From Clostridium manihotivorum (GTDB taxonomy: Bacteria > Bacillota > Clostridia > Clostridiales > Clostridiaceae), in contig NZ_CP025746.1 of NCBI RefSeq assembly GCF_004015185.1, positions 682,001-746,000 on the forward strand: a stretch of 64,000 nt of DNA, written 5' to 3'. Both the position numbers and the translations under genes were made by a program. The notes beneath the pieces are model-generated. The model did not search any database. It had not been told where the DNA came from and was given only the letters and a program-made list of their open reading frames with translations. Shown here piece after piece: positions 46,294 to 55,867 of the stretch. The number at the start of each line of letters is the position of its first letter. Position 1 is the first letter of the stretch.

Positions 46294-46327
46294 AAAAGCA
46301 GCTACATAACTTGTAGCTGCTTTTTTA
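46294..46327 (+). terminator. ftsH terminator
   Basis: AAAAGCAGCTAC (46294-46305) and GTAGCTGCTTTT (46313-46324) form a 12-bp stem with a T-run. The rest of the gap to fhs (46328-46643) holds AT-rich sequence without a supported gene. Confidence 0.9.
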
Positions 46328-46643
46328 CCATTTAAGAAAGTATAAAATTTTTTACTATATATTTAATGTATAAAGTTTTGTTGTTAACAAAAACTATAAG
46401 TTTAAAGGGGTGCTTTTTGGATAGAATATGGAAGTTTAGATAAATGCGTATGATCGTTTGTGCTTTTTATTATATAATATGGAATATGGCGAATTATAAA
46501 AGTAATATTTATTAAAAGGTTCGAATGTGTATTTATTTTGGTATAATAAATGTTATAATATACATATTGGTAATATTACATAAAGGAACTTGGTTAATTT
46601 TACGAAGTATTCTAAGGTATATTTTAAGGAGAGGGATTTTATT

Positions 46644-48314
46644 ATGAAAACAGATATAGAAATAGCTCAAGAGTCAAGAATGGAACCTATAGTTAAAATT
46701 GCAGAAAAACTAGGCTTAATGGATGATGATATTGAACTTTATGGTAAATATAAGTGTAAAATTTCTTTAGACGTTCTTTCCAATAAAAAAGAAAATAAAG
46801 ATGGGAAATTAGTATTAGTTACTGCAATAAATCCGACACCAGCGGGTGAAGGGAAATCTACAGTTACAGTAGGACTTGGTCAGGCGCTAAATAAAATTGG
46901 GAAAAAGGCCGTAATTGCATTAAGAGAACCTTCACTTGGACCAGTTTTTGGTATGAAGGGTGGAGCAGCTGGTGGTGGATATGCACAGGTTGTACCTATG
47001 GAAGATATAAATCTTCATTTTACAGGAGATATGCATGCTATAACAACTGCTAACAATCTTTTGTGTGCAGCTATCGATAATCACATACATCAAGGAAATA
47101 CTCTGAAAATTGATTCTAGAAGAATAATATTCAAAAGAGTTTTAGATATGAATGATAGAGCACTTAGGAATATAGTAGTAGGAATGGGTGGCAAGGTTAA
47201 TGGATTCGTACGTGAGGATGGATTTATGATAACTGTAGCTTCGGAAATAATGGCTATATTATGCTTGGCAGACGGACTTAATGATCTGAAGGAAAGAATG
47301 GGTAATATACTGGTTGCTTATAATTTAGATGGAATGCCTGTATACGCTAAAGAGTTAGGGGTGCAAGGTGCGATGGCTCTTCTGATGAAAGACGCTATAA
47401 AACCTAATCTAGTTCAAACACTAGAAAATACTCCAGCAATAATACATGGTGGACCATTTGCTAATATAGCTCATGGATGTAACTCCATAATAGCTACAAA
47501 AATGGCTATGAAACTTGGAGATTATACAGTAACAGAGGCTGGATTTGGAGCAGATTTAGGTGCGGAAAAGTTTTTTGATATAAAGTGTAGATATGGAGGA
47601 CTTAGACCTGACTGTGCTGTTCTTGTAGCTACTATTAGAGCTATAAAGCATCATGGAGGTGTAAAGAAGGAAAATCTCAATGTAGAAGATGTTGAGGCTG
47701 TTAAGGTAGGGGTTAAGAATCTAGAAAAGCAAGTAGAGAATATTAGAAAGTATGGTGTTCCAGTTATAGTTGCAATAAACAAGTTTATCACAGATACTGA
47801 TAATGAAATAGCAGCTGTTGAAGAGTTTTGTGAAGCATTGGGAGTGAAGGTTTCACTTACAGAAGTTTGGGAAAAAGGTGGAGAAGGCGGAATAGATTTG
47901 GCTAACAAGGTTGTTGACACTATAAACTCTACTCAGTCAAAGTTTAGCCCTATATATGATTCTGAGTTGCCAATTAAAGAGAAAATAGATACTATAGCTA
48001 GAGAGATTTATGGTGCCAAGGGAGTTACATATACGTCCTCTGCTTTGAAGCAAATAAAGGAATTAGAAGAGTTTAAATTAGATAAGCTTCCAATATGTAT
48101 GGCTAAAACTCAGTATTCGTTATCTGATAATCCTACATTACTGGGAAGACCTAGTGACTTTGAAATAACTGTAAGAGAAATAAGAGTTTCCAATGGAGCT
48201 GGATTTGTAGTTGCTTTGACTGGTGATATAATGACTATGCCAGGATTGCCTAAAGTTCCTGCGGCAAATAAGATGGATATATTAGATGACGGTGAAATAA
48301 TAGGCTTATTCTAA
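46644..48314 (+). CDS. fhs: Formate--tetrahydrofolate ligase
   Basis: Fhs makes 10-formyl-THF from formate, THF and ATP, supplying purine and initiator Met-tRNA formylation or the methyl branch of one-carbon metabolism. The P-loop TPAGEGKST (65-73) and the signatures [24 protein letters not shown] (about 115-138) and [13 protein letters not shown] are present. The frame extends 18 codons upstream, but the ATG at 46644 follows AAGGAGAGGG and gives 556 aa, the standard length. It is monocistronic, with a strong terminator. Presence of fhs alone does not show acetogenesis. Confidence 0.97.
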   Translation: MKTDIEIAQESRMEPIVKIAEKLGLMDDDIELYGKYKCKISLDVLSNKKENKDGKLVLVTAINPTPAGEGKSTVTVGLGQALNKIGKKAVIALREPSLGPVFGMKGGAAGGGYAQVVPMEDINLHFTGDMHAITTANNLLCAAIDNHIHQGNTLKIDSRRIIFKRVLDMNDRALRNIVVGMGGKVNGFVREDGFMITVASEIMAILCLADGLNDLKERMGNILVAYNLDGMPVYAKELGVQGAMALLMKDAIKPNLVQTLENTPAIIHGGPFANIAHGCNSIIATKMAMKLGDYTVTEAGFGADLGAEKFFDIKCRYGGLRPDCAVLVATIRAIKHHGGVKKENLNVEDVEAVKVGVKNLEKQVENIRKYGVPVIVAINKFITDTDNEIAAVEEFCEALGVKVSLTEVWEKGGEGGIDLANKVVDTINSTQSKFSPIYDSELPIKEKIDTIAREIYGAKGVTYTSSALKQIKELEEFKLDKLPICMAKTQYSLSDNPTLLGRPSDFEITVREIRVSNGAGFVVALTGDIMTMPGLPKVPAANKMDILDDGEIIGLF

Positions 48315-48321
48315 AGGACTG

Positions 48322-48358
48322 AAACCGCTGATTTTATGTATAAAATCAGCGGTTTTTT
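48322..48358 (+). terminator. fhs terminator
   Basis: AAACCGCTGATTTTA (48322-48336) and TAAAATCAGCGGTTT (48341-48355) pair perfectly with a 4-nt loop and T-run. Confidence 0.92.
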
Positions 48359-48560
48359 CAAATACTTAGAAAGAAATAATTTCTATGAGAATCTTATTCA
48401 ACATAATGATATTTTATATTAATAAGGTTGTAAAAATATAGAACAAAAGAAGATTTTCATAAGGCTACTACGATTTTATCCCAATAAATTAATATACTAA
48501 ATAACACAAAAATTTAGATATAAAGGTATGTGGCATAATTTTATTATTTATCTTTATACT

Positions 48561-48589
48561 TTGACAGTGAATAAACCATGTGATACAAT
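48561..48589 (+). promoter_or_regulatory. Sigma-A promoter of the DEAD-box helicase gene
   Basis: TTGACA (48561-48566), 17 bp, TACAAT (48584-48589). The predicted leader is about 195 nt long. Confidence 0.75.
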
Positions 48590-48645
48590 AGAGTCTCGTA
48601 GGAATTAATATGTTATAACATGTTTTTTGGGTTTTTTACCGATTT

Positions 48646-48728
48646 GCTTCAAGAGTATAAACGAAATTTTGGTCGCCTTGAAAAATCCTCTTAGATATGG
48701 AAAGGGTTTTTTTAGTTCGACCTTTTTT
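48646..48728 (+). promoter_or_regulatory. Possible antiterminator/terminator leader of the DEAD-box helicase gene
   Basis: Terminator form: GGTCG (48671-48675) with CGACC (48718-48722), AAAAATCCT (48681-48689) with AGGGTTTTT inside, then TTTTTT (48723-48728). Alternative form: TTCAAG (48648-48653) with CTTGAA (48677-48682), which would use bases of the terminator 5' arm. Both lie between the promoter and the start codon. Confidence 0.5.
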
Positions 48729-48790
48729 GGTGTGTAATAAATTAATTAAGATGAAAAATAAAATAGATTAGTTAAAAAAGGAGATATTTA

Positions 48791-50449
48791 ATGGAAAAAA
48801 TGATATTTAATGAGCTAAACTGCTCAGAAGAAATAAAAAGAGCTATTACCGATATGGGGTTTACAGAGGCTACTCCAATACAAGCTTTAGCTATACCAGT
48901 AGTTATGCAAGGAATAGATATGGTGGGCTTAGCTCAAACAGGTACTGGAAAGACTGCAGCTTTTGGAATACCTACTATAGATAAAATTGATACAACAACT
49001 AAAGAGTTACAAGTTTTAGTTTTGTGTCCTACTAGAGAACTAGCTGTTCAAGTTAGTGAAGAATTTGAAAAGTTATCAAAGTATAAAAGAAACTTAGAAG
49101 TTTTAGCTGTGTATGGCGGAGACTCAATGGAAAGACAAATAAGAGGGCTTAGAAGAGGAGCTCAAATAGTTGTTGGGACTCCTGGAAGAGTTATGGACCA
49201 TATGAGAAGAGGTACAGTAAAACTTGGCTCTTTAAAAGTTCTAATATTAGATGAAGCAGATGAAATGCTTAATATGGGATTTAGAGAAGATATTGAGGAG
49301 ATAATGTCTACAATAGATCAGCCAGTACAGAAGTTATTATTCTCAGCTACTATGAAGAAGAATATATTAGATATAGTTAAAAAACATTTAAAAGATCCTA
49401 AGATGATCAAAGTTGAAAACAAGGAATTAACCACTCCAAACATTTCTCAAATGTATGTTGAAGTTAAGGAACAGGATAAGTTAGAAGTAATGACAAGACT
49501 TATAGATATGTATAATCCTAAGCTTTCATTAATTTTCTGTAATACTAAGAGCAAGGTAGATGAAATTGAAGAAAAGCTTCTTAATAAGGGATACAATATA
49601 AGTAAGATACATGGTGATATGAAGCAGTCTGTAAGAAGCAGTGTTATTCAAAGATTTAAGCAAGGAAACATTAAAATACTTATAGCTACAGATGTTGCTG
49701 CTAGAGGATTAGATATAGATGATGTTGAAATGGTATTTAATTTTGATGTTCCTCAACATGAAGAACACTATGTTCATAGAATAGGTAGAACTGGAAGAGC
49801 TGGAAGAGAAGGAAAAGCCTTCACTATGGTTACTGGAAGACAAATGAGAGATCTTAGAGACATAATGACTTATACAAAGAAGAAGATGAAGCTTCACAAT
49901 ATACCTACATTGAAAGATGTTAGAAAAGCTAAGGTTAAAAAGTTTGTAGATATATTACAAGAAGATATGAAGAGTGATGAATTTAAGAAATACTTAACTA
50001 TAGTTGAAAAAATGGAGGAAGAAGGATATTCAGCTAAGGATATTGCGGCAGCTTTATTACAAAGAGAGCTTAACTTTACTGAAAGAGATGATGTTGATAT
50101 GAATCCATCTGCATCTTCATCAAGAAGTGAAGACTTTGAAAGAAGAAGAACTCCAAGAACTGCTGGATCATCTAGAGAAGAAGGAATGGTTAGGATGTTT
50201 GTTAACATAGGAAGAGATAAAAATCTTAAGCCAGAACATCTTGTAAGAGCTATAGCTAGTGAGGTTGGTATACCAGGAAGAAGCATTGGAGCTATAGATA
50301 TATACGAAAAGTACACATTTGTAGAAGTTCCTGAGCAATATTCAAACCAAGTTTTAGAAGTTATGAACAAAGTGAAGATAAATGGCGTAAGAATTAATGT
50401 AGAGGTTGCTCAGAAAAAAGGAACTAAGAGGAAAAGAGACTTCAACTAA
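48791..50449 (+). CDS. DEAD-box RNA helicase (DeaD/DbpA type)
   Basis: The helicase core has the Q motif, Walker A AQTGTGKT (48-55), PTRELA, TPGR, DEAD (154-157), SAT, and the C-terminal ARGLD and HRIGRTGRAG motifs. A linker rich in Ser/Arg/Glu (about 435-465) leads to a DbpA-type RNA-binding domain (about 475-548). Such proteins act in ribosome assembly and mRNA turnover, often in the cold. AAAGGAG precedes the ATG. The promoter lies about 200 nt upstream, with a structured leader between. Several paralogues exist in clostridia, so I give no symbol. Confidence 0.93.
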   Translation: MEKMIFNELNCSEEIKRAITDMGFTEATPIQALAIPVVMQGIDMVGLAQTGTGKTAAFGIPTIDKIDTTTKELQVLVLCPTRELAVQVSEEFEKLSKYKRNLEVLAVYGGDSMERQIRGLRRGAQIVVGTPGRVMDHMRRGTVKLGSLKVLILDEADEMLNMGFREDIEEIMSTIDQPVQKLLFSATMKKNILDIVKKHLKDPKMIKVENKELTTPNISQMYVEVKEQDKLEVMTRLIDMYNPKLSLIFCNTKSKVDEIEEKLLNKGYNISKIHGDMKQSVRSSVIQRFKQGNIKILIATDVAARGLDIDDVEMVFNFDVPQHEEHYVHRIGRTGRAGREGKAFTMVTGRQMRDLRDIMTYTKKKMKLHNIPTLKDVRKAKVKKFVDILQEDMKSDEFKKYLTIVEKMEEEGYSAKDIAAALLQRELNFTERDDVDMNPSASSSRSEDFERRRTPRTAGSSREEGMVRMFVNIGRDKNLKPEHLVRAIASEVGIPGRSIGAIDIYEKYTFVEVPEQYSNQVLEVMNKVKINGVRINVEVAQKKGTKRKRDFN

Positions 50450-50463
50450 ACATTGATAAAAAC

Positions 50464-50491
50464 TTGACAAATAATATTTACTTGCTAAAAT
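50464..50491 (+). promoter_or_regulatory. Promoter of coaX
   Basis: TTGACA (50464-50469), 16 bp, TAAAAT (50486-50491), about 120 nt before coaX. Confidence 0.6.
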
Positions 50492-50611
50492 TATATTGAT
50501 ATTTATATAATGCATTTAATGAATATATTGTTGTGCAGTTTAAATAGAATATATGAACAATGAGCAGCTTGAAAAGATGCTTTTAATTGTATTAGTTGGA
50601 GGATTATTATT

Positions 50612-51391
50612 ATGATCTTATTAGTAGATGTTGGTAATACTAATATAGTTTTAGGGGTTTATCACGATAATAAGTATATGACTAGCTGGAGAATATCTAC
50701 AGATTCTAAGAAGACTTCAGATGAGTATGGAATACAGGTAAATGCCTTGTTTACTCAAAACAATCTGGATGTTAAGGCGATTGAGGGAATTATTATCTCA
50801 TCAGTAGTTCCAAACATAATGTATTCTTTGGAGCATATGATTAGAAAATGTTTTAATATGGATCCGATTATAGTAGGTCCAGGAATAAAAACTGGAATAA
50901 ACATAAAATATGACAATCCAAGAGAAGTTGGTGCTGATAGAATAGTTAATGCAGTAGCTGCATATGAAATGTATAAAAGAAGCACTATAATCATAGATTT
51001 TGGAACAGCAACTACTTTTTGTGCTTTAGCTAAGAATGGTAATTATCTTGGTGGAAGTATTGTGCCGGGAGTAAGAATTTCTTCAGATGCTCTTTTCGAA
51101 AGAGCAGCAAAGCTTCCGAGAGTAGAACTAGAAAAGCCCGAATCAATCATATGTAAAAATACTGTAACTAGTATGCAAGCAGGCATAATATATGGCTATA
51201 TAGGTCAAGTTGAATATATTGTAAAAAAGATGAAACAAGAAATGATGGAGCTTGGAGAAGAAGAGCCTTTTGTTTTAGCTACTGGTGGATTGGCTAATCT
51301 TATAGCTAGAGAAACTGATGTTATAGACAAAGTAGATTCGAGACTAACACTAGAGGGTCTTAAGATAATCTATTATAAGAATAGAGAATAG
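50612..51391 (+). CDS. coaX: Type III pantothenate kinase
   Basis: CoaX phosphorylates pantothenate, the first step of coenzyme A synthesis, using the ASKHA fold and a monovalent cation. The 259-residue protein has the N-terminal phosphate loop DVGNTN (6-11), the [12 protein letters not shown] segment, DFGTATTF and GGSIVPGV motifs of the type III family, and ATGGLA near the C-terminus. GGAGGA precedes the ATG. dusB follows 16 nt after its stop, as a likely operon partner. Confidence 0.95.
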   Translation: MILLVDVGNTNIVLGVYHDNKYMTSWRISTDSKKTSDEYGIQVNALFTQNNLDVKAIEGIIISSVVPNIMYSLEHMIRKCFNMDPIIVGPGIKTGINIKYDNPREVGADRIVNAVAAYEMYKRSTIIIDFGTATTFCALAKNGNYLGGSIVPGVRISSDALFERAAKLPRVELEKPESIICKNTVTSMQAGIIYGYIGQVEYIVKKMKQEMMELGEEEPFVLATGGLANLIARETDVIDKVDSRLTLEGLKIIYYKNRE

Positions 51392-51407
51392 AAGATGGTA
51401 TATTCTG

Positions 51408-52385
51408 ATGAATATTGGTAATGTAAGTTTAAAGAATAATGTTTTTTTAGCTCCCATGGCTGGAGTTACTGATATATCTTTTAGAGGGCTGTGTAAGAAT
51501 AAAGGGTGTTCTCTCGTTTATACTGAAATGGTAAGCAGTAAGGCACTTTACTACGGGAGTGACAATACTGAGCAGCTTTTAAGAATATCTGAGGAAGAAA
51601 AACCTGTAGCAGTACAAATGTTTGGCAATGATCCTAAGGTTATGGCTGAAGTAACTGAAAAATATTTTAATGAAAATAAAGATATCTGCATAGTAGATAT
51701 AAATATGGGGTGTCCTGCACCGAAGATAGTTAAAAACGGTGAAGGTTCAGCTCTTATGAAAGAACCTAAATTAGCTTATGAAATAGTTAAAGCTGTTAAA
51801 GAGGTTTCTAATAAACCAGTAACTGTAAAGTTCAGAAAAGGCTTTGATAAAGATAATATAAATGATGTTTACTTTGCGCAACTTATGGAGGATGCTGGAG
51901 TAGATGCTATTGCCGTACATGGTAGAACAAGGGAACAAATGTATGAAGGTAAAGCAGATTGGGATATAATAAGGCAAGTGAAGGAAGTTGTTAAAATTCC
52001 TGTTATCGGTAATGGCGATGTAGTTACTGCCGATGATGCTAAAAGGATGATCTCTATGACTAATTGTGATGGTATTATGATCGCAAGAGGTAGTATGGGA
52101 AATCCCTGGATATTTAAGCAGGTTTCCGATATGATGAGCGGACTGGAAGTTAAGTATCCAACAGCTACTGAAAGAATTGATATGTGTTTGGAACATTATA
52201 ATCTTGCGTTAAAATATGATGGTGAGCGAAAAGCGTTGAGAGAAATGAGAAAGCACATTGCTTGGTATATAAAAGGTTTAAAAAGTTGTACAGAAATTAA
52301 AAATATTATTAATACAGAGACTAATGTTGAGTCAGTTTTAAATATATTAAAAGAGTATAAAAATTTTTTAATAAAAGAAGATTAG
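51408..52385 (+). CDS. dusB: tRNA-dihydrouridine synthase
   Basis: The 325-residue FMN enzyme reduces uridines in tRNA D-loops. Family features are the N-terminal LAPMAGVTD, the catalytic Cys in NMGCPAPK (C102), the KFRKG segment, AVHGRTREQMYEGKADW and the FMN phosphate-binding IGNGDV and MIARGSMGNPW motifs, then a helical C-terminal domain. The DusB class is the usual one beside coaX or lysS in Firmicutes. The ribosome binding site is weak, and translation may depend on coaX. A long imperfect palindrome follows. Confidence 0.92.
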   Translation: MNIGNVSLKNNVFLAPMAGVTDISFRGLCKNKGCSLVYTEMVSSKALYYGSDNTEQLLRISEEEKPVAVQMFGNDPKVMAEVTEKYFNENKDICIVDINMGCPAPKIVKNGEGSALMKEPKLAYEIVKAVKEVSNKPVTVKFRKGFDKDNINDVYFAQLMEDAGVDAIAVHGRTREQMYEGKADWDIIRQVKEVVKIPVIGNGDVVTADDAKRMISMTNCDGIMIARGSMGNPWIFKQVSDMMSGLEVKYPTATERIDMCLEHYNLALKYDGERKALREMRKHIAWYIKGLKSCTEIKNIINTETNVESVLNILKEYKNFLIKED

Positions 52386-52483
52386 CATTGCATTTTAAAA
52401 TGTATTAATGAATAAATATAGGGTATAACAATATACTAAAATGACAATAATGAGAAATGCTACAAATTTAAATTAAGTAAACG

Positions 52484-52541
52484 AGACTTGCTATTCTGCT
52501 GAACCCTATTTTAAAATATGGTTGAGGAATGTAGCAAGTCT
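52484..52541 (+). repeat. 58-nt imperfect palindrome after dusB
   Basis: AGACTTGCTA (52484-52493) and TAGCAAGTCT (52532-52541) are perfect inverted ends. The sequence between them pairs over most of its length (AACCCTATTTT with AAAATATGGTT). There is no T-run at the end, so it is not a classical terminator. Confidence 0.55.
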
Positions 52542-52638
52542 TAAATACTAAATTACAACTTAATGGATTTAATGTTGTGAATAAAAGAATACGTTTCCAG
52601 AAATTAGATGTTATGGGAATTATTTATTTATTGCCGTA

Positions 52639-52667
52639 TTGACATTATCTATTATAGGTTTTATAAT
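52639..52667 (+). promoter_or_regulatory. greA promoter P1
   Basis: TTGACA (52639-52644), 17 bp, TATAAT (52662-52667): perfect consensus. Confidence 0.85.
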
Positions 52668-52678
52668 ATGAAAAATAA

Positions 52679-52707
52679 TTGACAGTTAAAGGAAGGCTAT
52701 ATATAAC
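52679..52707 (+). promoter_or_regulatory. greA promoter P2
   Basis: TTGACA (52679-52684), 17 bp, TATAAC (52702-52707), 40 nt downstream of P1 in tandem. Confidence 0.75.
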
Positions 52708-52775
52708 AAATTTATATGAAGTTTTGTTAAAATATGATATATTATAATAGTATGACTGTTGAAGGGGAGAAAAAA

Positions 52776-53258
52776 ATGAGCGAAGCTAAAAAGTACATGA
52801 TGACTTATGAAGGTGTCAAAAAATTAGAAGACGAACTAGAGTTTTTAAAAACTGTTAAAAGAAAAGAAATAACTGAAAAAATAAAAGTTGCTTTAGGATA
52901 TGGAGATTTAAGTGAAAATTCAGAGTATGATGAAGCTAAAAATGAACAAGCTTTTACAGAAGGAAGAATTATTCAGCTTGAAAACATGCTTAAAAATGCA
53001 GTAGTTGTAGATGAGTCAGAAATATCAACAGATACAGTTACAATAGGATCTATTGTTAAGGTAAAAGATTATGACTTCGATGAAGAAGTTGAATATATAA
53101 TTGTTGGCTCTGCTGAAGCGGATCCAATGGAAAATAAAATTTCAAACGAATCTCCAGTAGGAAGCGCTTTAATGGGCAAAAAAGTTGGCGATGTAGTAGA
53201 TGCTGTTGTTCCATCAGGTGTTAGTAAGTTTGAAGTTCTAGGAATAAGAAGAGATTAA
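52776..53258 (+). CDS. greA: Transcription elongation factor GreA
   Basis: GreA rescues backtracked RNA polymerase by stimulating transcript cleavage. The 160-residue protein has the N-terminal antiparallel coiled coil (about 1-78) with the acidic tip [13 protein letters not shown] and the C-terminal FKBP-like domain ([14 protein letters not shown]). The frame reaches 14 codons further upstream, but the ATG at 52776 follows GAAGGGGAG and gives the standard length. Two tandem sigma-A promoters precede it. lysS follows after 14 nt, a conserved greA-lysS pair. Confidence 0.97.
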   Translation: MSEAKKYMMTYEGVKKLEDELEFLKTVKRKEITEKIKVALGYGDLSENSEYDEAKNEQAFTEGRIIQLENMLKNAVVVDESEISTDTVTIGSIVKVKDYDFDEEVEYIIVGSAEADPMENKISNESPVGSALMGKKVGDVVDAVVPSGVSKFEVLGIRRD

Positions 53259-53272
53259 CGGAGGGATTTTTA

Positions 53273-54775
53273 ATGTCAAATGAGGAAATGAGTATAAACC
53301 AGTTAGAGGCTCAATTTAATGAGCAAGAAAGATTAAGGAGGCAGAAACTCTTAGATCTACAACAAGCAGGTAAAGACCCATTTGATGTTTATAAAGTTGA
53401 GAGAAGCCATTCATCTGTGCAGGTGAAGGATAATTTTGAAACATTAGAAGGTAAGATTGTTAAAGTTGCAGGAAGACTTATGTCTAAAAGAGGCCAAGGA
53501 AAAGTTATATTCTCAGATATTCATGATAGAGACGGAAAGCTTCAATTGTTCATAAAAATAGATGAAGTTGGAGAAGAAGCTCTAAAAGAATATAAAACAT
53601 ATGATCTTGGAGATTGGGTTAGCGCAGAAGGTGAAGTGTTTAAGACTAAAGCTGGAGAAGTTTCAGTTAAGGTTTCATCATTTAAGCTTATATGTAAGTC
53701 ATTAAAACCACTTCCAGAAAAGTGGCATGGTTTAAAAGATCCAGATTTGAGATATAGACAAAGAGAAGTAGATGTAATAACTAATCCTGAGGTAAAGGAT
53801 ACTTTTATAAAGAGAACAAGAATAATAAAAGAAATTAGAAACTTTTTAGATAACAGAGGGTTCCTTGAAATAGAAACTCCTATACTTTCACCAATAGCAG
53901 GTGGAGCAGCAGCAAGACCTTTTATAACACATCATAATGCATTAGATATAGATATGTATCTAAGAATTGCTACTGAACTTTACTTAAAGAGATGCATAGT
54001 AGCTGGTTTCGAAAAAGTTTATGATATGGGTAAGAATTTTAGAAATGAAGGAATAGATGTAAGACATAATCCTGAATTTACTATGATTGAACTTTATGAA
54101 GCATATTCAGATTACAACGATATGATGGAAATAACTGAAAACTTAATTTCAACAGTGTGTGAAAAGGTTCATGGAACCACTAAGATATCATACCAAGGAA
54201 CTGAGATTGAGTTTAAAGCGCCATGGAGAAGAATAACTATGGTTGACGCAGTTAAAGAGTATGCGGGTATAGATTTTAATACTATTAATAGTGATGAAGA
54301 AGCTCAAGCCATCGCAAAAGAAAAGCATCTTGAGTTCAAGAAGGATATAAAGAATGTAACTAAAGGTGAAGTTCTTAACATGTTGTTTGAAGAATTTGCT
54401 GAAGAGCATATGATTCAACCAACATTTATTACAGACTATCCAGTAGAAATATCACCTCTAACTAAGAAGAAAAGAGGAAATGAGGCCTTTACTGAAAGAT
54501 TTGAAGGTTTCGTTTATGGAAGGGAAATTTGTAATGCTTACTCAGAATTAAATGATCCTATAGTTCAAAGAGAAAGATTTGAGCAACAAGCTAAGGAAAG
54601 AGAACTTGGGGATGATGAAGCATACGTTATAGATGAAGAGTTTATGAGTGCCCTTGAAACTGGAATGCCACCTACAGGGGGACTTGGTATAGGAATAGAT
54701 AGAATAGTTATGTTCTTAACTGACTCTGCATCAATAAGAGATGTTCTTTTATTCCCAACAATGAAGCCACTATAA
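53273..54775 (+). CDS. lysS: Lysyl-tRNA synthetase, class II
   Basis: LysS charges tRNA-Lys. The 500-residue protein has the N-terminal OB-fold anticodon-binding domain (about 60-170). The class II catalytic core follows, with motif 2 [18 protein letters not shown] (about 249-266) and motif 3 [12 protein letters not shown] near the C-terminus (about 471). The KLSKPL-type end reads FPTMKPL here. CGGAGGG precedes the ATG. It is cotranscribed with greA; a long imperfect hairpin follows. Confidence 0.97.
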   Translation: MSNEEMSINQLEAQFNEQERLRRQKLLDLQQAGKDPFDVYKVERSHSSVQVKDNFETLEGKIVKVAGRLMSKRGQGKVIFSDIHDRDGKLQLFIKIDEVGEEALKEYKTYDLGDWVSAEGEVFKTKAGEVSVKVSSFKLICKSLKPLPEKWHGLKDPDLRYRQREVDVITNPEVKDTFIKRTRIIKEIRNFLDNRGFLEIETPILSPIAGGAAARPFITHHNALDIDMYLRIATELYLKRCIVAGFEKVYDMGKNFRNEGIDVRHNPEFTMIELYEAYSDYNDMMEITENLISTVCEKVHGTTKISYQGTEIEFKAPWRRITMVDAVKEYAGIDFNTINSDEEAQAIAKEKHLEFKKDIKNVTKGEVLNMLFEEFAEEHMIQPTFITDYPVEISPLTKKKRGNEAFTERFEGFVYGREICNAYSELNDPIVQRERFEQQAKERELGDDEAYVIDEEFMSALETGMPPTGGLGIGIDRIVMFLTDSASIRDVLLFPTMKPL

Positions 54776-54821
54776 GGATTTGTAAGGGCTGTTGCAGGGC
54801 GAGTAAAAGTACTTTCTAAAA

Positions 54822-54876
54822 TAGAAGTCATGTATAAAAAGGCGTATCAATATCCTTTTTTGCATGGCTTCTATTC
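54822..54876 (+). terminator. Hairpin after lysS, likely terminator
   Basis: AGAAGTCATG and CATGGCTTCT pair imperfectly, with an inner AAAAAGG/CCTTTTTT stem. The T-run lies inside the stem, so termination is uncertain. The remainder of 54877-55149 has no gene; CTATTCATATGAATAG (54873-54888) is palindromic. Confidence 0.5.
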
Positions 54877-55149
54877 ATATGAATAGAGGTTTTATAACAG
54901 CGCACTGTTTTAGATTTAAATAGTTAGGTGATTTATGTTTAAGGAAGTAGAGTTTTTAGCATATATAATAATATGACTATAGACTAGATTTATCCATTCA
55001 ATAAGATTATATATTAAAGGCAAAGTAATGCAGATGTTCTATGATAATATCTAGTACATAAATTGATATACCTTAATTGTCATAGAAATATACGTAAATT
55101 AAGGATTAATAGTTAAATTGATAATTAATAAAAAAATATAAAAAAACAC

Positions 55150-55177
55150 TTGCAAAGTTTTCTGAACATGATATAAT
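55150..55177 (+). promoter_or_regulatory. tRNA-Asn promoter
   Basis: TTGCAA (55150-55155), 16 bp, TATAAT (55172-55177), 17 nt before the tRNA. Confidence 0.75.
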
Positions 55178-55194
55178 TATCTTTGTAATGACGT

Positions 55195-55269
<75 letters not shown>

Positions 55270-55286
55270 TTTTTATTTTGTAAAAT

Positions 55287-55314
55287 AAGCTTCATGCTCA
55301 GCATGAAGCTTTAA
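55287..55314 (+). terminator. tRNA-Asn terminator-like hairpin
   Basis: AAGCTTCATGC and GCATGAAGCTT are perfect inverted arms with a 3-nt loop; only a short T-run (TTTAATTATTTTTA) follows. Confidence 0.65.
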
Positions 55315-55427
55315 TTATTTTTATTTAACTATTGCTAAGATATATTTTATTGTTAGAATGAACTGAAAAGTTATTTGTTAAAATCAAATTGCTAAGAAAT
55401 CATTGTATAGGTATATTAGTGTTTTTC

Positions 55428-55455
55428 TTGACAATAAGAAATTTTTTGGTAAAAT
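55428..55455 (+). promoter_or_regulatory. Promoter of the glyQS T-box leader
   Basis: TTGACA (55428-55433), 16 bp, TAAAAT (55450-55455). Confidence 0.7.
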
Positions 55456-55461
55456 ACTAAT

Positions 55462-55652
55462 TATAAATGAATATAGTATGATGATAAAGAAGAGTAGGAT
55501 TTATGACTTTCTAGAGAGATGGTGTATGGTGCAAACCATTAAGTTGTAATTTTGAAGGGAGCTTTTGAGTGCTAATTTTTAGAGTAGGGCATTTGCCAAG
55601 AAGGGTGGAACCGCGGATTAATTCGTCCCTTTGGTGATAGGCTCTTTTTTTA
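55462..55652 (+). ncRNA. T-box riboswitch leader of glyQS
   Basis: The invariant T-box AGGGTGGAACCGCGG lies at 55602-55616, followed by an intrinsic terminator (arms AGAGTAGGG.../...GGCTCT with T-run to 55651). Stem I features are AGAGAG (55513-55518) and ATGGTGCAAACCAT. A glycine codon GGA at 55558-55560 (or GGG one base earlier) is the candidate specifier. Uncharged tRNA-Gly binding would stabilise the antiterminator. Positions 55653-55867 before the gene hold nothing further. Confidence 0.9.
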
Positions 55653-55867
55653 TTTGTCAAAATTATTTTGGTACATAATAATATTTAACGTATTACTGTT
55701 TTTGCAGCGTGTATTACTTATATAGGGAATCTTTACGAAAACTTAATTTATGTATGTTCGATGATTCCGGCTTCTAGGGATTATGGGGCATGAATAAATT
55801 AATTATTTTGAAGCATTTCTGTAAAACTAACCATAATTAAAACTTGATTATAAATGGAGGTAGTAAA

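Noticed and set aside
46405..46445. Mini-ORF after AAAGGGG (TTG, eight codons) upstream of fhs
   Set aside because: Too short, no associated hairpin switch, and no reason to call it a leader peptide.
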